Shown here: one piece after another, positions 15,860 to 23,693 of the stretch | How positions within the stretch are numbered: position 1 is the first letter of the stretch | How the letters are laid out: each line of letters starts with the position of its first letter | NCBI GenBank assembly: GCA_031274525.1 | Contig: JAISQA010000029.1 | Location: 1-32,583, forward strand | DNA from: Candidatus Margulisiibacteriota bacterium | GTDB taxonomy: Bacteria; Margulisbacteria; Termititenacia; Termititenacales; Termititenacaceae | Reading direction: 5' to 3' | Length of the DNA: 32,583 nucleotides | The notes under the pieces: model-generated | What the model was told of the DNA's origin: nothing | The model's input: only the letters and a program-made list of their open reading frames with translations | The model's database searches: none | Program-made: the position numbers and the translations under genes

Positions 15860-15898
15860 ACAAATTTGTTCAAATAATTCTATTTTATACAAATTTGT
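15860..15898. promoter_or_regulatory. Two identical palindromic operators ACAAATTTGT
   Basis: ACAAATTTGT, a perfect ten-base palindrome, occurs at 15860-15869 and 15889-15898, 29 bases apart (about three helical turns) and just downstream of the -10 box. This is a roadblock-type repressor arrangement. No regulator gene is adjacent, so the binding protein is unknown. Confidence 0.65.
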
Positions 15899-15921
15899 AA
15901 TATATGGCGAGGAGGCTAATA

Positions 15922-17052
15922 ATGGATACACGGATTGATTTCTTATATTTGAATGAGCCGGACATGCTCAAAGCCGGGGTGACGGATATGGCCGGCTGCG
16001 TGGCGTCCATGGAGGAGATGTTCAAATGTCTGGGCGTCGGCGATTATCTGATGGGCGGGGCGAATGCCAACTCCCACGGCATTATGCTGGCTTTCCCGGA
16101 CAAGCCAGAGCATCCCGGTATGCCGCAAAACGGCCCGGATCGGAGATACATGGCCATGCCCGCCTATCTGGGCGGCCCGTTTCAGATCACCGGCATGAAA
16201 TGGTACGGCTCCAATGTCGAGAACAAGGCCAAAGGCCTGCCGCGTTCTATCCTCATGGTCTGGCTGAACGATAAAGACACCGGCGCGCCCCTCGCGCTTT
16301 TGTCCGCCAATCTGCTCTCCGCCTACCGCACCGGCGCGATACCGGGTGTCGGCGCGAAGTATCTGGCGCGTCAGGACGCCAGAGTGGTCGGCGTTATCGG
16401 CCCCGGCGTGATGAGCAAGACCGCGCTGGAATCCTTTATGGTTGCCCGCCCGGCTATCGACACGGTGCAGATCTGCGGCCGCAGTCAGGGCGGCATTGAT
16501 TCTTTTACGGCCTTTGTCAAAGCTAAATTTCCGCAGATCACCAATATCAAAGTAGTCAGGTCTTTCGAGGCGGCGGTGGACGGCGCGGATATTATCAGCG
16601 TGGCCACTTCCAGCCCGCTGGGTATTGAGAACTATCCGTACTTTAATGAAAAATGGCTGAAACCGGGCGCGCTGTTTACCCTGCCGGGCGCGATCCGCTT
16701 TGATGATGAGTTCCTTTTGCAGCGCGCCGGCATCGTTGTGGACAACTGGAAACTTTACGAAGCCTGGGGCGAGGAAATTCCTTTTCCGGCTTACGCGGTG
16801 ATCCCGCTTCTGGGCGCGCATCTGGTGGATCTGGTGCATGAGCAGAAAATCGAGCGCGCTCAGATCCGGGATATTGGCGAGATCATTGCCGGTAAGATCC
16901 CGGCGCGCAAATCCGAAGACGAGATTATCGTCATGTCTATCGGCGGCATGCCGGTGGAGGATCTGGCCTGGGGCATGACGCTGTACCGCAAAGCCGTGCA
17001 AATGGGCCTTGGCACGAAACTGAACCTCTGGGAGCAGCCAGCTCTGGTTTGA
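15922..17052 (+). CDS. Ornithine cyclodeaminase/mu-crystallin family protein ('tyramine oxidase subunit B'-like)
   Basis: A 376-residue NAD(P)-binding protein. The Rossmann region 'ARVVGVIGPGVMSKTALESFM' is followed by 'VQICGRSQGGIDSF' and 'ADIISVATSS', and the substrate-side motif 'ISSAYRTGAI'-like 'LLSAYRTGAIPGVGAKYLA' is that of the OCD family. The longer N-terminal part and overall length resemble proteins labelled tyramine oxidase subunit B in clostridia; the true substrate is not settled by sequence. OCD-family enzymes act on amino acids or ketimines using NAD(P)H. GGAGG six bases before the ATG at 15922 fixes the start; the ORF track's ATG at 15904 is too early. First gene of the operon. 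Confidence 0.85.
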   Translation: MDTRIDFLYLNEPDMLKAGVTDMAGCVASMEEMFKCLGVGDYLMGGANANSHGIMLAFPDKPEHPGMPQNGPDRRYMAMPAYLGGPFQITGMKWYGSNVENKAKGLPRSILMVWLNDKDTGAPLALLSANLLSAYRTGAIPGVGAKYLARQDARVVGVIGPGVMSKTALESFMVARPAIDTVQICGRSQGGIDSFTAFVKAKFPQITNIKVVRSFEAAVDGADIISVATSSPLGIENYPYFNEKWLKPGALFTLPGAIRFDDEFLLQRAGIVVDNWKLYEAWGEEIPFPAYAVIPLLGAHLVDLVHEQKIERAQIRDIGEIIAGKIPARKSEDEIIVMSIGGMPVEDLAWGMTLYRKAVQMGLGTKLNLWEQPALV

Positions 17053-17072
17053 AAATAAACGTAAGGATAATT

Positions 17073-17390
17073 ATGCGGATAAACGAACATCCTGTACTGG
17101 GCGGCTATCCAAAAGGCGAAGCGGTGGCTTTTACTTTTGACGGCGCGCGCCTGTCCGGTTATGCCGGCGAGCCGGTGGCTATGGCTCTGAAAGCGGCCGG
17201 TGTGTTTATTCACCGTTACACCAGAAAGAACCACAGTCCGCGGGGGATATTTTGCGCTATTGGCCGCTGCACCGACTGCGTGATGATCGTCAACGGCCGT
17301 CCCAATGTGCGCACCTGCATCACTCCTCTGGCGGCGGATATGGATGTCCGCACCCAGTACGGGATGGGAGCTAAACATGCAGCGCTGTGA
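17073..17390 (+). CDS. [2Fe-2S] ferredoxin-like subunit of an FAD oxidoreductase complex (HcnA/SoxA-N type)
   Basis: A 105-residue protein with the plant-type cluster motif 'CAIGRCTDCVMIVNGRPNVRTC', giving four cysteines for one [2Fe-2S] centre. The early segment 'FTFDGARLSGYAGEPVAMALKAAG' is the beta-grasp found in HcnA, opine-oxidase and sarcosine-oxidase alpha N-termini. It passes electrons inside a multi-subunit amino-acid or opine dehydrogenase. AAGGA five bases before ATG 17073 decides the start over the upstream in-frame ATG. Its last 14 bases overlap the next gene, which is its expected partner. Confidence 0.85.
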   Translation: MRINEHPVLGGYPKGEAVAFTFDGARLSGYAGEPVAMALKAAGVFIHRYTRKNHSPRGIFCAIGRCTDCVMIVNGRPNVRTCITPLAADMDVRTQYGMGAKHAAL

Positions 17391-18954
17391 TTTGATCGTG
17401 ATCGGCGCCGGCCCGGCCGGTCTGTCCGCGGCGGTAGAGGCCGCCCGGCAGGGTATGCGGGTGACGGTGTACGATGAGAATGCCCGGCCCGGCGGCCAGC
17501 TTTTTAAACAGATCCACAAATTTTTTGGCTCCAGAGAGCATAAGGCGAAAATCCGGGGCATACGCATCGGCGAGGAGCTTTTACAGGAAGCCTCCGCCGC
17601 CGGCGTACAGGTAGAGTTAGACGCGGTGGTGACCGGCATCTTTGCGGACAAAGAAGTGACTGTCCGGCAGGGCGAGCGGATGCTGCGCCGTAAGGCGGAC
17701 ACGCTGATTATCGCCACCGGAGCCAGCGAAAATATGACGTCTTTTGAGAACTGGACCCTGCCGGGCGTGATCGGCGCGGGGGCCGCGCAGACCATGATGA
17801 ACCTGCACGGCGTAAGACCGGGCGAGAAGATCCTGATGCTGGGCAGCGGCAATGTCGGGCTGGTGGTAGGGTTTCAACTGCTGCAGGCCGGCTGTCAGGT
17901 CGTGGCGGTGGCCGACGCGCTGCCGGGGATCGGCGGCTATGGCGTGCACGCGGCCAAACTTGCCCGCTGCGGGGTGCCTTTTTATACTGCCCATACGATA
18001 GTCCGCGCCGAAGGTGTTGAGCGGGTAACCGGAGCGGTGATCGGTGCGATCGACCAAAACTGGCATATTGTTCCGGATTCGGAAAAACATTTTGACGTGG
18101 ATACTATTTGTCTGGCCGTAGGCCTGTCGCCCATGTCCCGGCTTTGCGGACTGGCCGGCTGTGTTATGGAGGACAATCCCCAAAAAGCCGGGCTGGTGCC
18201 GGTAGTCGATGCGCTGGGCGAGACCTCTGTTCCCGGAATTTTTGCGGCGGGCGATGTGTCCGGCATTGAAGAAGCCAGCTCGGCCATGATCGAGGGGCGT
18301 ATCGCCGGACTGGCGGCCGCGCACAGAATGGGCTTTATGGCCAGCTCCGCGCTGGACGCCAGACTGGCGGAATTAACCGGAGCGCTGGCCAGTCTGCGGG
18401 CGGGCATGTTCGCTCCGGGCAGCAAAGGTAAAGTATTTACCCATACCGCTGAAGGCTGTGCGCTCTCCGCCAGCCTTTTGCGCCGGGGGTTTGTCGCGGA
18501 TGAGGAGATAGACCGCTATCCCGGCGTGACACGGGCCAGAGGCGTTCATCCGGTGCTGGAATGTACCCAGAATATTCCCTGCAATCCCTGTGCGGACGCC
18601 TGTCCGAGACAGTGCATTACTGTCGGTGCGGATGGCGGGACAATAACCGCCCTGCCGGTGTTCGATGCCGCGCGGGGCTGCACCGGCTGCGGGCTGTGCG
18701 TGGCGGCCTGCTCCGGTCAGGCTATTTTTCTGGTCGATGAGGAGGCGGGTGAAATAACTCTGCCCTATGAATTTTTGCCGCTGCCGCAAAAAGGCGAGCA
18801 GGGCATGGCTCTGGGCCGGGACGGCCAGCCGGTTTGTCCGGCGGAAGTGGTCGCGGTCAGAACTTCCGCGGCGTTTGATAAGACTAATTTATTGACTATC
18901 CGTGTTCCTGCCGAATACGCGGGCAGAGCTAGATTCTACAGGAAGGAGCGGTGA
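17377..18954 (+). CDS. FAD/NAD(P) oxidoreductase with inserted 4Fe-4S domain (HcnB/OoxA-like)
   Basis: A 525-residue flavoprotein. FAD motif 'LIVIGAGPAGLSAAVEAARQGMRVTVYDE' at the N-terminus, second dinucleotide fold 'ILMLGSGNVGLVVGFQLLQAG' and 'PGIFAAGDVSG' match the HcnB / opine oxidase A group. After residue about 410 it carries two cysteine clusters, 'CNPCADACPRQC' and 'CTGCGLCVAACSGQAI', an 8Fe ferredoxin-like insertion not present in the simplest relatives. It likely gathers electrons from the DadA-like subunit and hands them to a low-potential or quinone acceptor. GGGAG before ATG 17377 fixes the start; the ORF track start (17305) lies inside the previous gene. Stop and next start overlap as TGATG. 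Confidence 0.88.
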   Translation: MQRCDLIVIGAGPAGLSAAVEAARQGMRVTVYDENARPGGQLFKQIHKFFGSREHKAKIRGIRIGEELLQEASAAGVQVELDAVVTGIFADKEVTVRQGERMLRRKADTLIIATGASENMTSFENWTLPGVIGAGAAQTMMNLHGVRPGEKILMLGSGNVGLVVGFQLLQAGCQVVAVADALPGIGGYGVHAAKLARCGVPFYTAHTIVRAEGVERVTGAVIGAIDQNWHIVPDSEKHFDVDTICLAVGLSPMSRLCGLAGCVMEDNPQKAGLVPVVDALGETSVPGIFAAGDVSGIEEASSAMIEGRIAGLAAAHRMGFMASSALDARLAELTGALASLRAGMFAPGSKGKVFTHTAEGCALSASLLRRGFVADEEIDRYPGVTRARGVHPVLECTQNIPCNPCADACPRQCITVGADGGTITALPVFDAARGCTGCGLCVAACSGQAIFLVDEEAGEITLPYEFLPLPQKGEQGMALGRDGQPVCPAEVVAVRTSAAFDKTNLLTIRVPAEYAGRARFYRKER

Positions 18955-19280
18955 TGCTGCAGGATCGTACTAAAAATACCGGCGGGTTTTCTCCGGCGCC
19001 TGATGACGGCTTGATTATCTGCCGCTGTGAGGAAATTACCAAAGGTGAAATACGGCGGGCTATTCAGGACGGCCTGTTGACCCTGACCGAGCTGCGGCGT
19101 TTTTTGCGCGCCGGCATGGGGCTCTGTCAGGGACAGACCTGCGGCCGGCTGGTCAAATCTATTTTAGCGAGAGAGCTGGGTGTGCCGCCCGCCGCGCTGG
19201 AGCCGGTGGTATCCCGCGCGCCGGTGCGTCCGGTGGAAATGCAGGTGCTGGCCAGAGATCAGGAGATAGACCATGACTGA
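18954..19280 (+). CDS. BFD-like [2Fe-2S]-binding subunit
   Basis: A 108-residue protein with the BFD/NifU-type cysteine pattern: 'IICRCEEIT' near residue 24 and 'GLCQGQTCGR' about 35 residues later, four cysteines for a [2Fe-2S] cluster. In HcnB and opine-oxidase relatives this domain is the C-terminal part of the alpha subunit; here it is a separate chain. AAGGAG five bases before ATG 18954 fits better than the GTG at 18951. It overlaps both neighbours (TGATG with the FAD/Fe-S subunit, eight bases with the oxidase), so the subunits are made together. Confidence 0.85.
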   Translation: MLQDRTKNTGGFSPAPDDGLIICRCEEITKGEIRRAIQDGLLTLTELRRFLRAGMGLCQGQTCGRLVKSILARELGVPPAALEPVVSRAPVRPVEMQVLARDQEIDHD

Positions 19281-20400
19281 ACATAACGCGGATGTGGTAA
19301 TTATCGGCGGCGGCATTATGGGCTGTGCCGCGGCGTACTATATCGCCAAACGCGGCGCCTCTGTGCTCGTGCTGGAAAAAGAAGACAGTATTGGTTCCGG
19401 CGGCTCTTCCCGCAACGGCGGCGGCGTGCGGCAGTCCGGCCGCGACCCGCGGGAGCTGCCAATCGCCATGCACGGTATTCAGCATATCTGGCCGACGCTT
19501 GCGGCGGAGCTGGACGTGGATGTGGAATACTGCCAGAAAGGCAATCTCCGGCTGGGCAAAACGGCCGCGCAGCTCAAAATATTAGAAAGTCTGACCCAAA
19601 AAGCCGTGTCCTGCGGTCTGGATGTAAGGATGATTTCCGGCGACGAAGCGCGGGAGATCAATCCTTATCTGTCCCGGGAGGTTATGGGCGCGAGCTGGTG
19701 TCCTACCGATGGTCATGCCAATCCGCTGCTGGCGACGCTGGGTTTTTACCGCAAAGCGCGTCAGCTGGGGGCGCGGTTTATCAGCGGCGAGACGGTCACC
19801 GCTATCGAAAAAATCCGGGGCCGGGCCTGCCGGGTGCGGGGCGCGCAGGGCGTTTATGCCGGCGGGACAATTATTCTGGCCGCGGGGCTGGGCAGCCGGC
19901 CGCTGGCCTGGACTGTAGGGCTGGATGTGCCCCTGCAGCCGCTTTTGCTGGAAACACTGGTTACCGAGGCGGTGGACACCATGTTTCCCCAGATGCTGGG
20001 CACGGCGGCGGCGGATTTTTACGGACATCAAAGCGTACACCACGGTTCTTTTGTTTTTGGCGTCACTTCCGGCTATGAACCTTATGCCAGACCGGGTCTG
20101 CCTCGTTCTTCCGCGGGCGCGGCCGCGGCGGCCTGCCGGAGTATTCTGACTTATTTTCCGGCGCTGGAGCATATCAAAATTATCCGTTCCTGGGCCGGCT
20201 GGATAGATGACTGCGCCGACCATGTGCCGGTGCTCAGTTTTACGGACGAAGTCCCCGGTTTAATTCTGGCCTGCGGTTTCAGCGGGCATGGTTTTGGCAT
20301 TTCTCCGGCGGTGGGCAGACTGCTGTCAGAAATGGCGCTGGACGGCCGGCCTGCGCTGGACCTGTCGGCTCTGCGGCAGAGTCGTTTTGCCGCGAAATAA
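19273..20400 (+). CDS. DadA/HcnC-like FAD-dependent amino-acid or amine oxidase
   Basis: A 375-residue flavoprotein of the DAO family. 'VVIIGGGIMGCAAAYYIAKRGASVLVLEKE' is the FAD-binding fold, 'SSRNGGGVRQSG' lies where the flavin attaches or sits in sarcosine-oxidase-like enzymes, and 'WAGWIDDCADHVPVLSF' with 'CGFSGHGFGISPAVGRLLSEM' form the C-terminal FAD site. It should be the catalytic subunit that oxidises a D-amino acid, opine, proline-like or N-methyl substrate to an imine. The exact substrate is not readable. The overlapping 2Fe-2S, FAD/Fe-S and BFD genes supply its electron route. Confidence 0.88.
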   Translation: MTEHNADVVIIGGGIMGCAAAYYIAKRGASVLVLEKEDSIGSGGSSRNGGGVRQSGRDPRELPIAMHGIQHIWPTLAAELDVDVEYCQKGNLRLGKTAAQLKILESLTQKAVSCGLDVRMISGDEAREINPYLSREVMGASWCPTDGHANPLLATLGFYRKARQLGARFISGETVTAIEKIRGRACRVRGAQGVYAGGTIILAAGLGSRPLAWTVGLDVPLQPLLLETLVTEAVDTMFPQMLGTAAADFYGHQSVHHGSFVFGVTSGYEPYARPGLPRSSAGAAAAACRSILTYFPALEHIKIIRSWAGWIDDCADHVPVLSFTDEVPGLILACGFSGHGFGISPAVGRLLSEMALDGRPALDLSALRQSRFAAK

Positions 20401-20416
20401 AAAAAAGGAGAATTTT

Positions 20417-20434
20417 ATGCGCGTATTGACGTAA
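20417..20434 (+). other. Five-codon mini-ORF (MRVLT) with a strong ribosome binding site
   Basis: AAGGAG, six bases, ATG, four sense codons and TAA lie between the oxidase and permease genes. It may be a translated leader peptide, or the stump of a gene lost between the oxidase and permease. No downstream frame continues it. Confidence 0.4.
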
Positions 20435-20491
20435 ACTGCCGGCCGGGAAAAACAAAGTTACGGAAAAAATAAATATTAAAAGGAGGACATT

Positions 20492-21868
20492 ATGACTTTG
20501 ATAAAATCACCACCCAAAATAGGATTGCTCAGCGCGATCTGCATCTGCGTGGGTTTAATTGTTGCGTCCAGCTGCTTATTGTCTCTGGGGCAGGGCATGG
20601 GTCTGGCGGGCAAATGGTTTGTCCTGTCGATGGTTATCGTGGCGGTATTAAATTTGTTTGTGGCATTTTCTTTTGCGGAACTGCATGATCTGATGCCGAA
20701 TATCGAGGGCGGTATCGGCCAGTACACCAAGGTGGCTCTGGGGCCGGTCGTTTCGATCATCTCGAACACCAGCGCCTATGTCATGGTGAACGCGCTGGCT
20801 CTGCCGGTGGAGCTGGCGATGTGCGGCATGGTGGTGCATGAATTGTTCCTGCCCTGGCTGCCGGCTCCGCTGCTGGGCGTTATCCTGATCCTGATCCTGG
20901 GCGCGGTGAATTACAGAGGTATCCATTTGTTTTCCCGGGTGCAGAATATTTCCGTGGCGGTCTTGATATTTTCTATGGCGGCGATGGGCCTGCTGGCTTT
21001 CTTTAAACTGGGGACGGGCGCGGTGGTGGATCCCGGCCTGCCGGTGGTCGGCGGCGGTTTTTGGCCGGCGGTGGCGCTCAGCGCGCTGGCTTTCTGGCTG
21101 TTTATCGGCATTGAGTTTATTGTGCCGCTGTCCAAAGACGTGCGCAATCCCAGAGTGAATGTGCCGCTGGCTATGGCGCTGGGCATCCTGCTCCTGCTGA
21201 TAGTGCAGTCCCTGCTGGGTTCCGGCATGACGAATTACGTCACTTATGAGGCGCTGACTGCGGCGGAGCTGCCGCATATGCTGTTCGCAGAAAATCTGCT
21301 GGGCCGGGCCGGGCTTTTGTGGATGGGCATTATTTCTATCTTTGCTTCGATCAGCACGGGCAATACCTTAATGGGCGCGATACCCAATATTCTTTCCGGC
21401 ATGGCCAAAAACGATATGATGCCGGCTGTGTTTGCCCGGAAAAATAAATACGGTATTCCGGTGGCGGGTTTGACTATGATAACAGTTTTTCTGGTGTTCA
21501 TGGTCGGCTCCGGTTTGACGCAGGCCGCCGGTCTGGTCAATACCCTGCTGGCCGCTTCCTGTTTCTGGCTGACTTCCTATATGCTGGTTAGCCTGTCGGT
21601 GCTGGTCTTGCGTAAACGCTACCCCCATCATCCCGGCCGCAACAACAAATTAACTTTCTGGGGGCTCCCGCAAATCCTCTGCATACTCGGCAATATTTTT
21701 ATGATCTGGAATATCGCGGAAGGCGATGCCAGAGTGATGATCTACAAAACTTTTTTTATTATTCTGGGCGCGATGATTATTTATGCGCTGATCTGGACCG
21801 GCTTTATCAAAAAACAGCCGTTTTTTAAGGGTGTGGAGATCAGCGAAATAATCGCCAACGAGGAGTAA
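20492..21868 (+). CDS. APC-superfamily amino-acid/amine permease
   Basis: A 458-residue integral membrane protein with about twelve hydrophobic helices. The first helix 'LSAICICVGLIVASSCLLSLGQG' contains the broken-helix substrate site of APC transporters, and 'LIPNIEGGIGQYT'-like 'DLMPNIEGGIGQYTKVALG' follows as in amino-acid permeases. AAGGAGG before the ATG is strong. It sits inside the oxidation operon and probably imports its substrate. Amino-acid specificity cannot be assigned from sequence. Confidence 0.9.
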   Translation: MTLIKSPPKIGLLSAICICVGLIVASSCLLSLGQGMGLAGKWFVLSMVIVAVLNLFVAFSFAELHDLMPNIEGGIGQYTKVALGPVVSIISNTSAYVMVNALALPVELAMCGMVVHELFLPWLPAPLLGVILILILGAVNYRGIHLFSRVQNISVAVLIFSMAAMGLLAFFKLGTGAVVDPGLPVVGGGFWPAVALSALAFWLFIGIEFIVPLSKDVRNPRVNVPLAMALGILLLLIVQSLLGSGMTNYVTYEALTAAELPHMLFAENLLGRAGLLWMGIISIFASISTGNTLMGAIPNILSGMAKNDMMPAVFARKNKYGIPVAGLTMITVFLVFMVGSGLTQAAGLVNTLLAASCFWLTSYMLVSLSVLVLRKRYPHHPGRNNKLTFWGLPQILCILGNIFMIWNIAEGDARVMIYKTFFIILGAMIIYALIWTGFIKKQPFFKGVEISEIIANEE

Positions 21869-21912
21869 GCATGGAATACACCAGCGCGGTTGTTTATCCG
21901 CAGGAGGGCAAA

Positions 21913-22314
21913 ATGAATTTACAGCGCACGAATTATTCTTCCGGCGCGCCGCTGGAAGAAAAAACCGGTTACAGCCGGATGGTCAAGGTGGGTAATTTTG
22001 TGTTTATCGGCGGCACGACTTCCGTGCAGCCGGACGGCAGCGTGGCCGGCGAGGGCGATCCCTATCAGCAGGCCAGATATATTCTGGAAAAACAGATCGC
22101 CCTGCTGGAAAAAGCGGGCGCGCGGAAAGAAGAAGTTGTCCGCATTAAGGGTTATATTACGGACATAACCAAAGGCGCGGAAGTGGCCAGAGCGTATGCG
22201 GAGCTTTTTCGCGCTGTGCGCCCGCTCTTTACTATGGTGGAGACGCCGCGCCTGAACCGTCCCGCGCAGCTCGTCGAGCTGGAAATGGACGCGATCATCG
22301 GTTCGCATTTGTAA
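21913..22314 (+). CDS. RidA-family protein (imine/enamine deaminase)
   Basis: A 133-residue RidA/YjgF-like protein. RidA hydrolyses reactive imines released by amino-acid oxidases and PLP enzymes to the keto form and ammonia. Typical segments are 'GYSRMVKVGNFVFIGGTTSVQPDG', 'QARYILEKQIALLEKAGA' and 'RPLFTMVETPRL'. The conserved arginine region near 'NRPAQLVELEMDAI' is present. Two starts are possible: ATG 21871 just after the permease, with GAGGAG, and ATG 21913, with AGGAGG; the second gives the standard family length and is preferred. Being last in an oxidase operon fits imine clearance. Confidence 0.9.
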   Translation: MNLQRTNYSSGAPLEEKTGYSRMVKVGNFVFIGGTTSVQPDGSVAGEGDPYQQARYILEKQIALLEKAGARKEEVVRIKGYITDITKGAEVARAYAELFRAVRPLFTMVETPRLNRPAQLVELEMDAIIGSHL

Positions 22315-22340
22315 ACGCGGGCGAATACTGTTGTGCGCCG

Positions 22341-22381
22341 GGACTTCCTCCGCGGCTTGCGACTGCGTGCGGCCTCGGTCG
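22341..22381. repeat. Dispersed intergenic repeat, copy A
   Basis: GGACTTCCTCCGCGGCTTG at 22341-22359 matches 32377-32395 in 18 of 19 bases, and CTCGGTCG follows in both after a short spacer. It is enclosed by an imperfect inverted repeat (GCGAATAC near 22321 and GTATTGCCGCG near 22392). The 22315-22586 gap otherwise holds the promoter region of the glutamate synthase genes. Confidence 0.6.
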
Positions 22382-22522
22382 TCGGCTCTGGGTATTGCCG
22401 CGCTTGGTCGCCGCAAAGTGCTGAACTCGCCGCACTAAAAAATGTCTGGCTTTTTATTGATCAGTACTTCCACCGTGCCCCAACCGGCGGCGGCCTGCGG
22501 TTCAGGCTGTCCCGGAGCGCTT

Positions 22523-22551
22523 ATTGCCAAAACCCCTGACAGGGTGTAATA
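22523..22551 (+). promoter_or_regulatory. Possible promoter of the glutamate synthase operon
   Basis: TTGCCA, a 17-base spacer and TAATAA precede the amidotransferase gene, with a small ACCC/GGGT hairpin in the spacer. The -35 is good, the -10 weak; a second TAAAAT lies closer to the ATG. Confidence 0.3.
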
Positions 22552-22586
22552 ATTTTACCCTTTACAGTAAAATAGCAGGAATACCT

Positions 22587-23693
22587 ATGTGTAGAATCGG
22601 CGCAATTAAAAGCAAAAATTATGTGCACCCTTCGAAGGCTTTGTACTTGATGCTGCCCCAGCAGAAAGGCCATGACAATTCCGGTTTTGCGATGGTCATG
22701 CAGGATTTGGGCGGGGTCTTTCAGCCGTACAAAGACAAACCTTTGCTGTCCTATGCCGCGCTCAACGGCGGCGTGGACAAAGTACGGCAGTACATGCAGC
22801 ATCAGGGCTGGGATCTTTTGCTGGAATGGTCGCCCCAAAAACACCCGCAGGCCGGGCTGGATATCGCTCTGCTGGAGCATTATAATTTTGAGGTCTATGA
22901 TTTTCCCGAAAGTTATCAAAACGCGGATAAGCAGACCAAAGAAAATCTGCTGACCGACACGCGGCTGGCTCTGCGCGCTTTGACCGAGGCTAGGGACGAG
23001 GCTTTTATTTATTCTTTCTGGCCGGATGTTTTGACGCTCAAAGAGATCGGCAACCCGCGGGACATCGGGACGTATTTCGGCCTCTGGGACGAGGACGCGG
23101 AACTGCGCGCCAAAATTATTACCACACAGTGCCGCCAGAACACCAATTACGCGATCGTGCGTTACGCGGCGCATCCTTTTTTCCTGCAGGGTTACACCGT
23201 GCTGGCCAACGGCGAAAATACTTTTTACATCAAAAATAAAGAATTTCAAAAATCCCTGAACCGCGGTTATCTCGGCTTCGAGTCGGATTCCCAGTGTTTT
23301 CTGTACACGCTGCATTATTTACAGCGCGAGCTGCAATGGCCGCTGGCATATTACAAACATGTGATCACGCCGCTGCCTTTTGAGGAGCTGATGCGGCGTC
23401 CGGACAGGGATGTCTTGCTGGCTCTGCGCCAGTCTTTGCCGCATCTGGAGATCAACGGGCCGAACACAATTATCGGCGTGCTGCCGGACGGCCGGGTGCT
23501 CAACGTGAATGATTCCAAAAAACTCCGGCCGGTGGTGATCGGCGGCGACGGCGAAACAGTCGCGGTATCGTCAGAGGTCTGCGGTCTCAATGTGCTGCTG
23601 CCGGAGCGCGACCAGCAAAAAGATATTTATCCCCACGAGCGGGAGATGATCGTCATAAACAATGACTTAGAGGTGGCGCGATGGAAGCAGTAA
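22587..23693 (+). CDS. Glutamate synthase amidotransferase subunit (class II glutaminase, archaeal-type split form)
   Basis: A 368-residue Ntn-type glutaminase. After removal of Met the catalytic Cys2 is exposed in MCRIGAIKS, which fixes the start at 22587; the longer ORF from 22524 would bury it. 'GHDNSGFAMVMQDLGG' and 'TNYAIVRYAAHPF' are features of the standalone GltB N-terminal-like domain found in archaea, Thermotoga and clostridia. It releases ammonia from glutamine for the FMN synthase encoded next, whose start overlaps its end by 13 bases. AGGA six bases before the ATG is a modest ribosome binding site. Confidence 0.9.
   Translation: MCRIGAIKSKNYVHPSKALYLMLPQQKGHDNSGFAMVMQDLGGVFQPYKDKPLLSYAALNGGVDKVRQYMQHQGWDLLLEWSPQKHPQAGLDIALLEHYNFEVYDFPESYQNADKQTKENLLTDTRLALRALTEARDEAFIYSFWPDVLTLKEIGNPRDIGTYFGLWDEDAELRAKIITTQCRQNTNYAIVRYAAHPFFLQGYTVLANGENTFYIKNKEFQKSLNRGYLGFESDSQCFLYTLHYLQRELQWPLAYYKHVITPLPFEELMRRPDRDVLLALRQSLPHLEINGPNTIIGVLPDGRVLNVNDSKKLRPVVIGGDGETVAVSSEVCGLNVLLPERDQQKDIYPHEREMIVINNDLEVARWKQ

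Noticed and set aside
19582-20223. 213-residue minus-strand ORF and similar long antisense frames in the oxidation operon
   Set aside because: Overlap well-recognised enzyme genes and have no motifs; GC-rich shadow frames.
22333-22539. 68-residue plus-strand ORF in the glutamate synthase upstream gap
   Set aside because: Covers the dispersed repeat, lacks a Shine-Dalgarno, and has an Arg/Ser/Cys-rich shadow-like composition.
22435-22554. Minus-strand 39-codon frame with protein-like sequence ending in INKKPDIF
   Set aside because: No start codon or ribosome binding site, and it overlaps the promoter region of the glutamate synthase genes. It could be a gene remnant but support is too weak.
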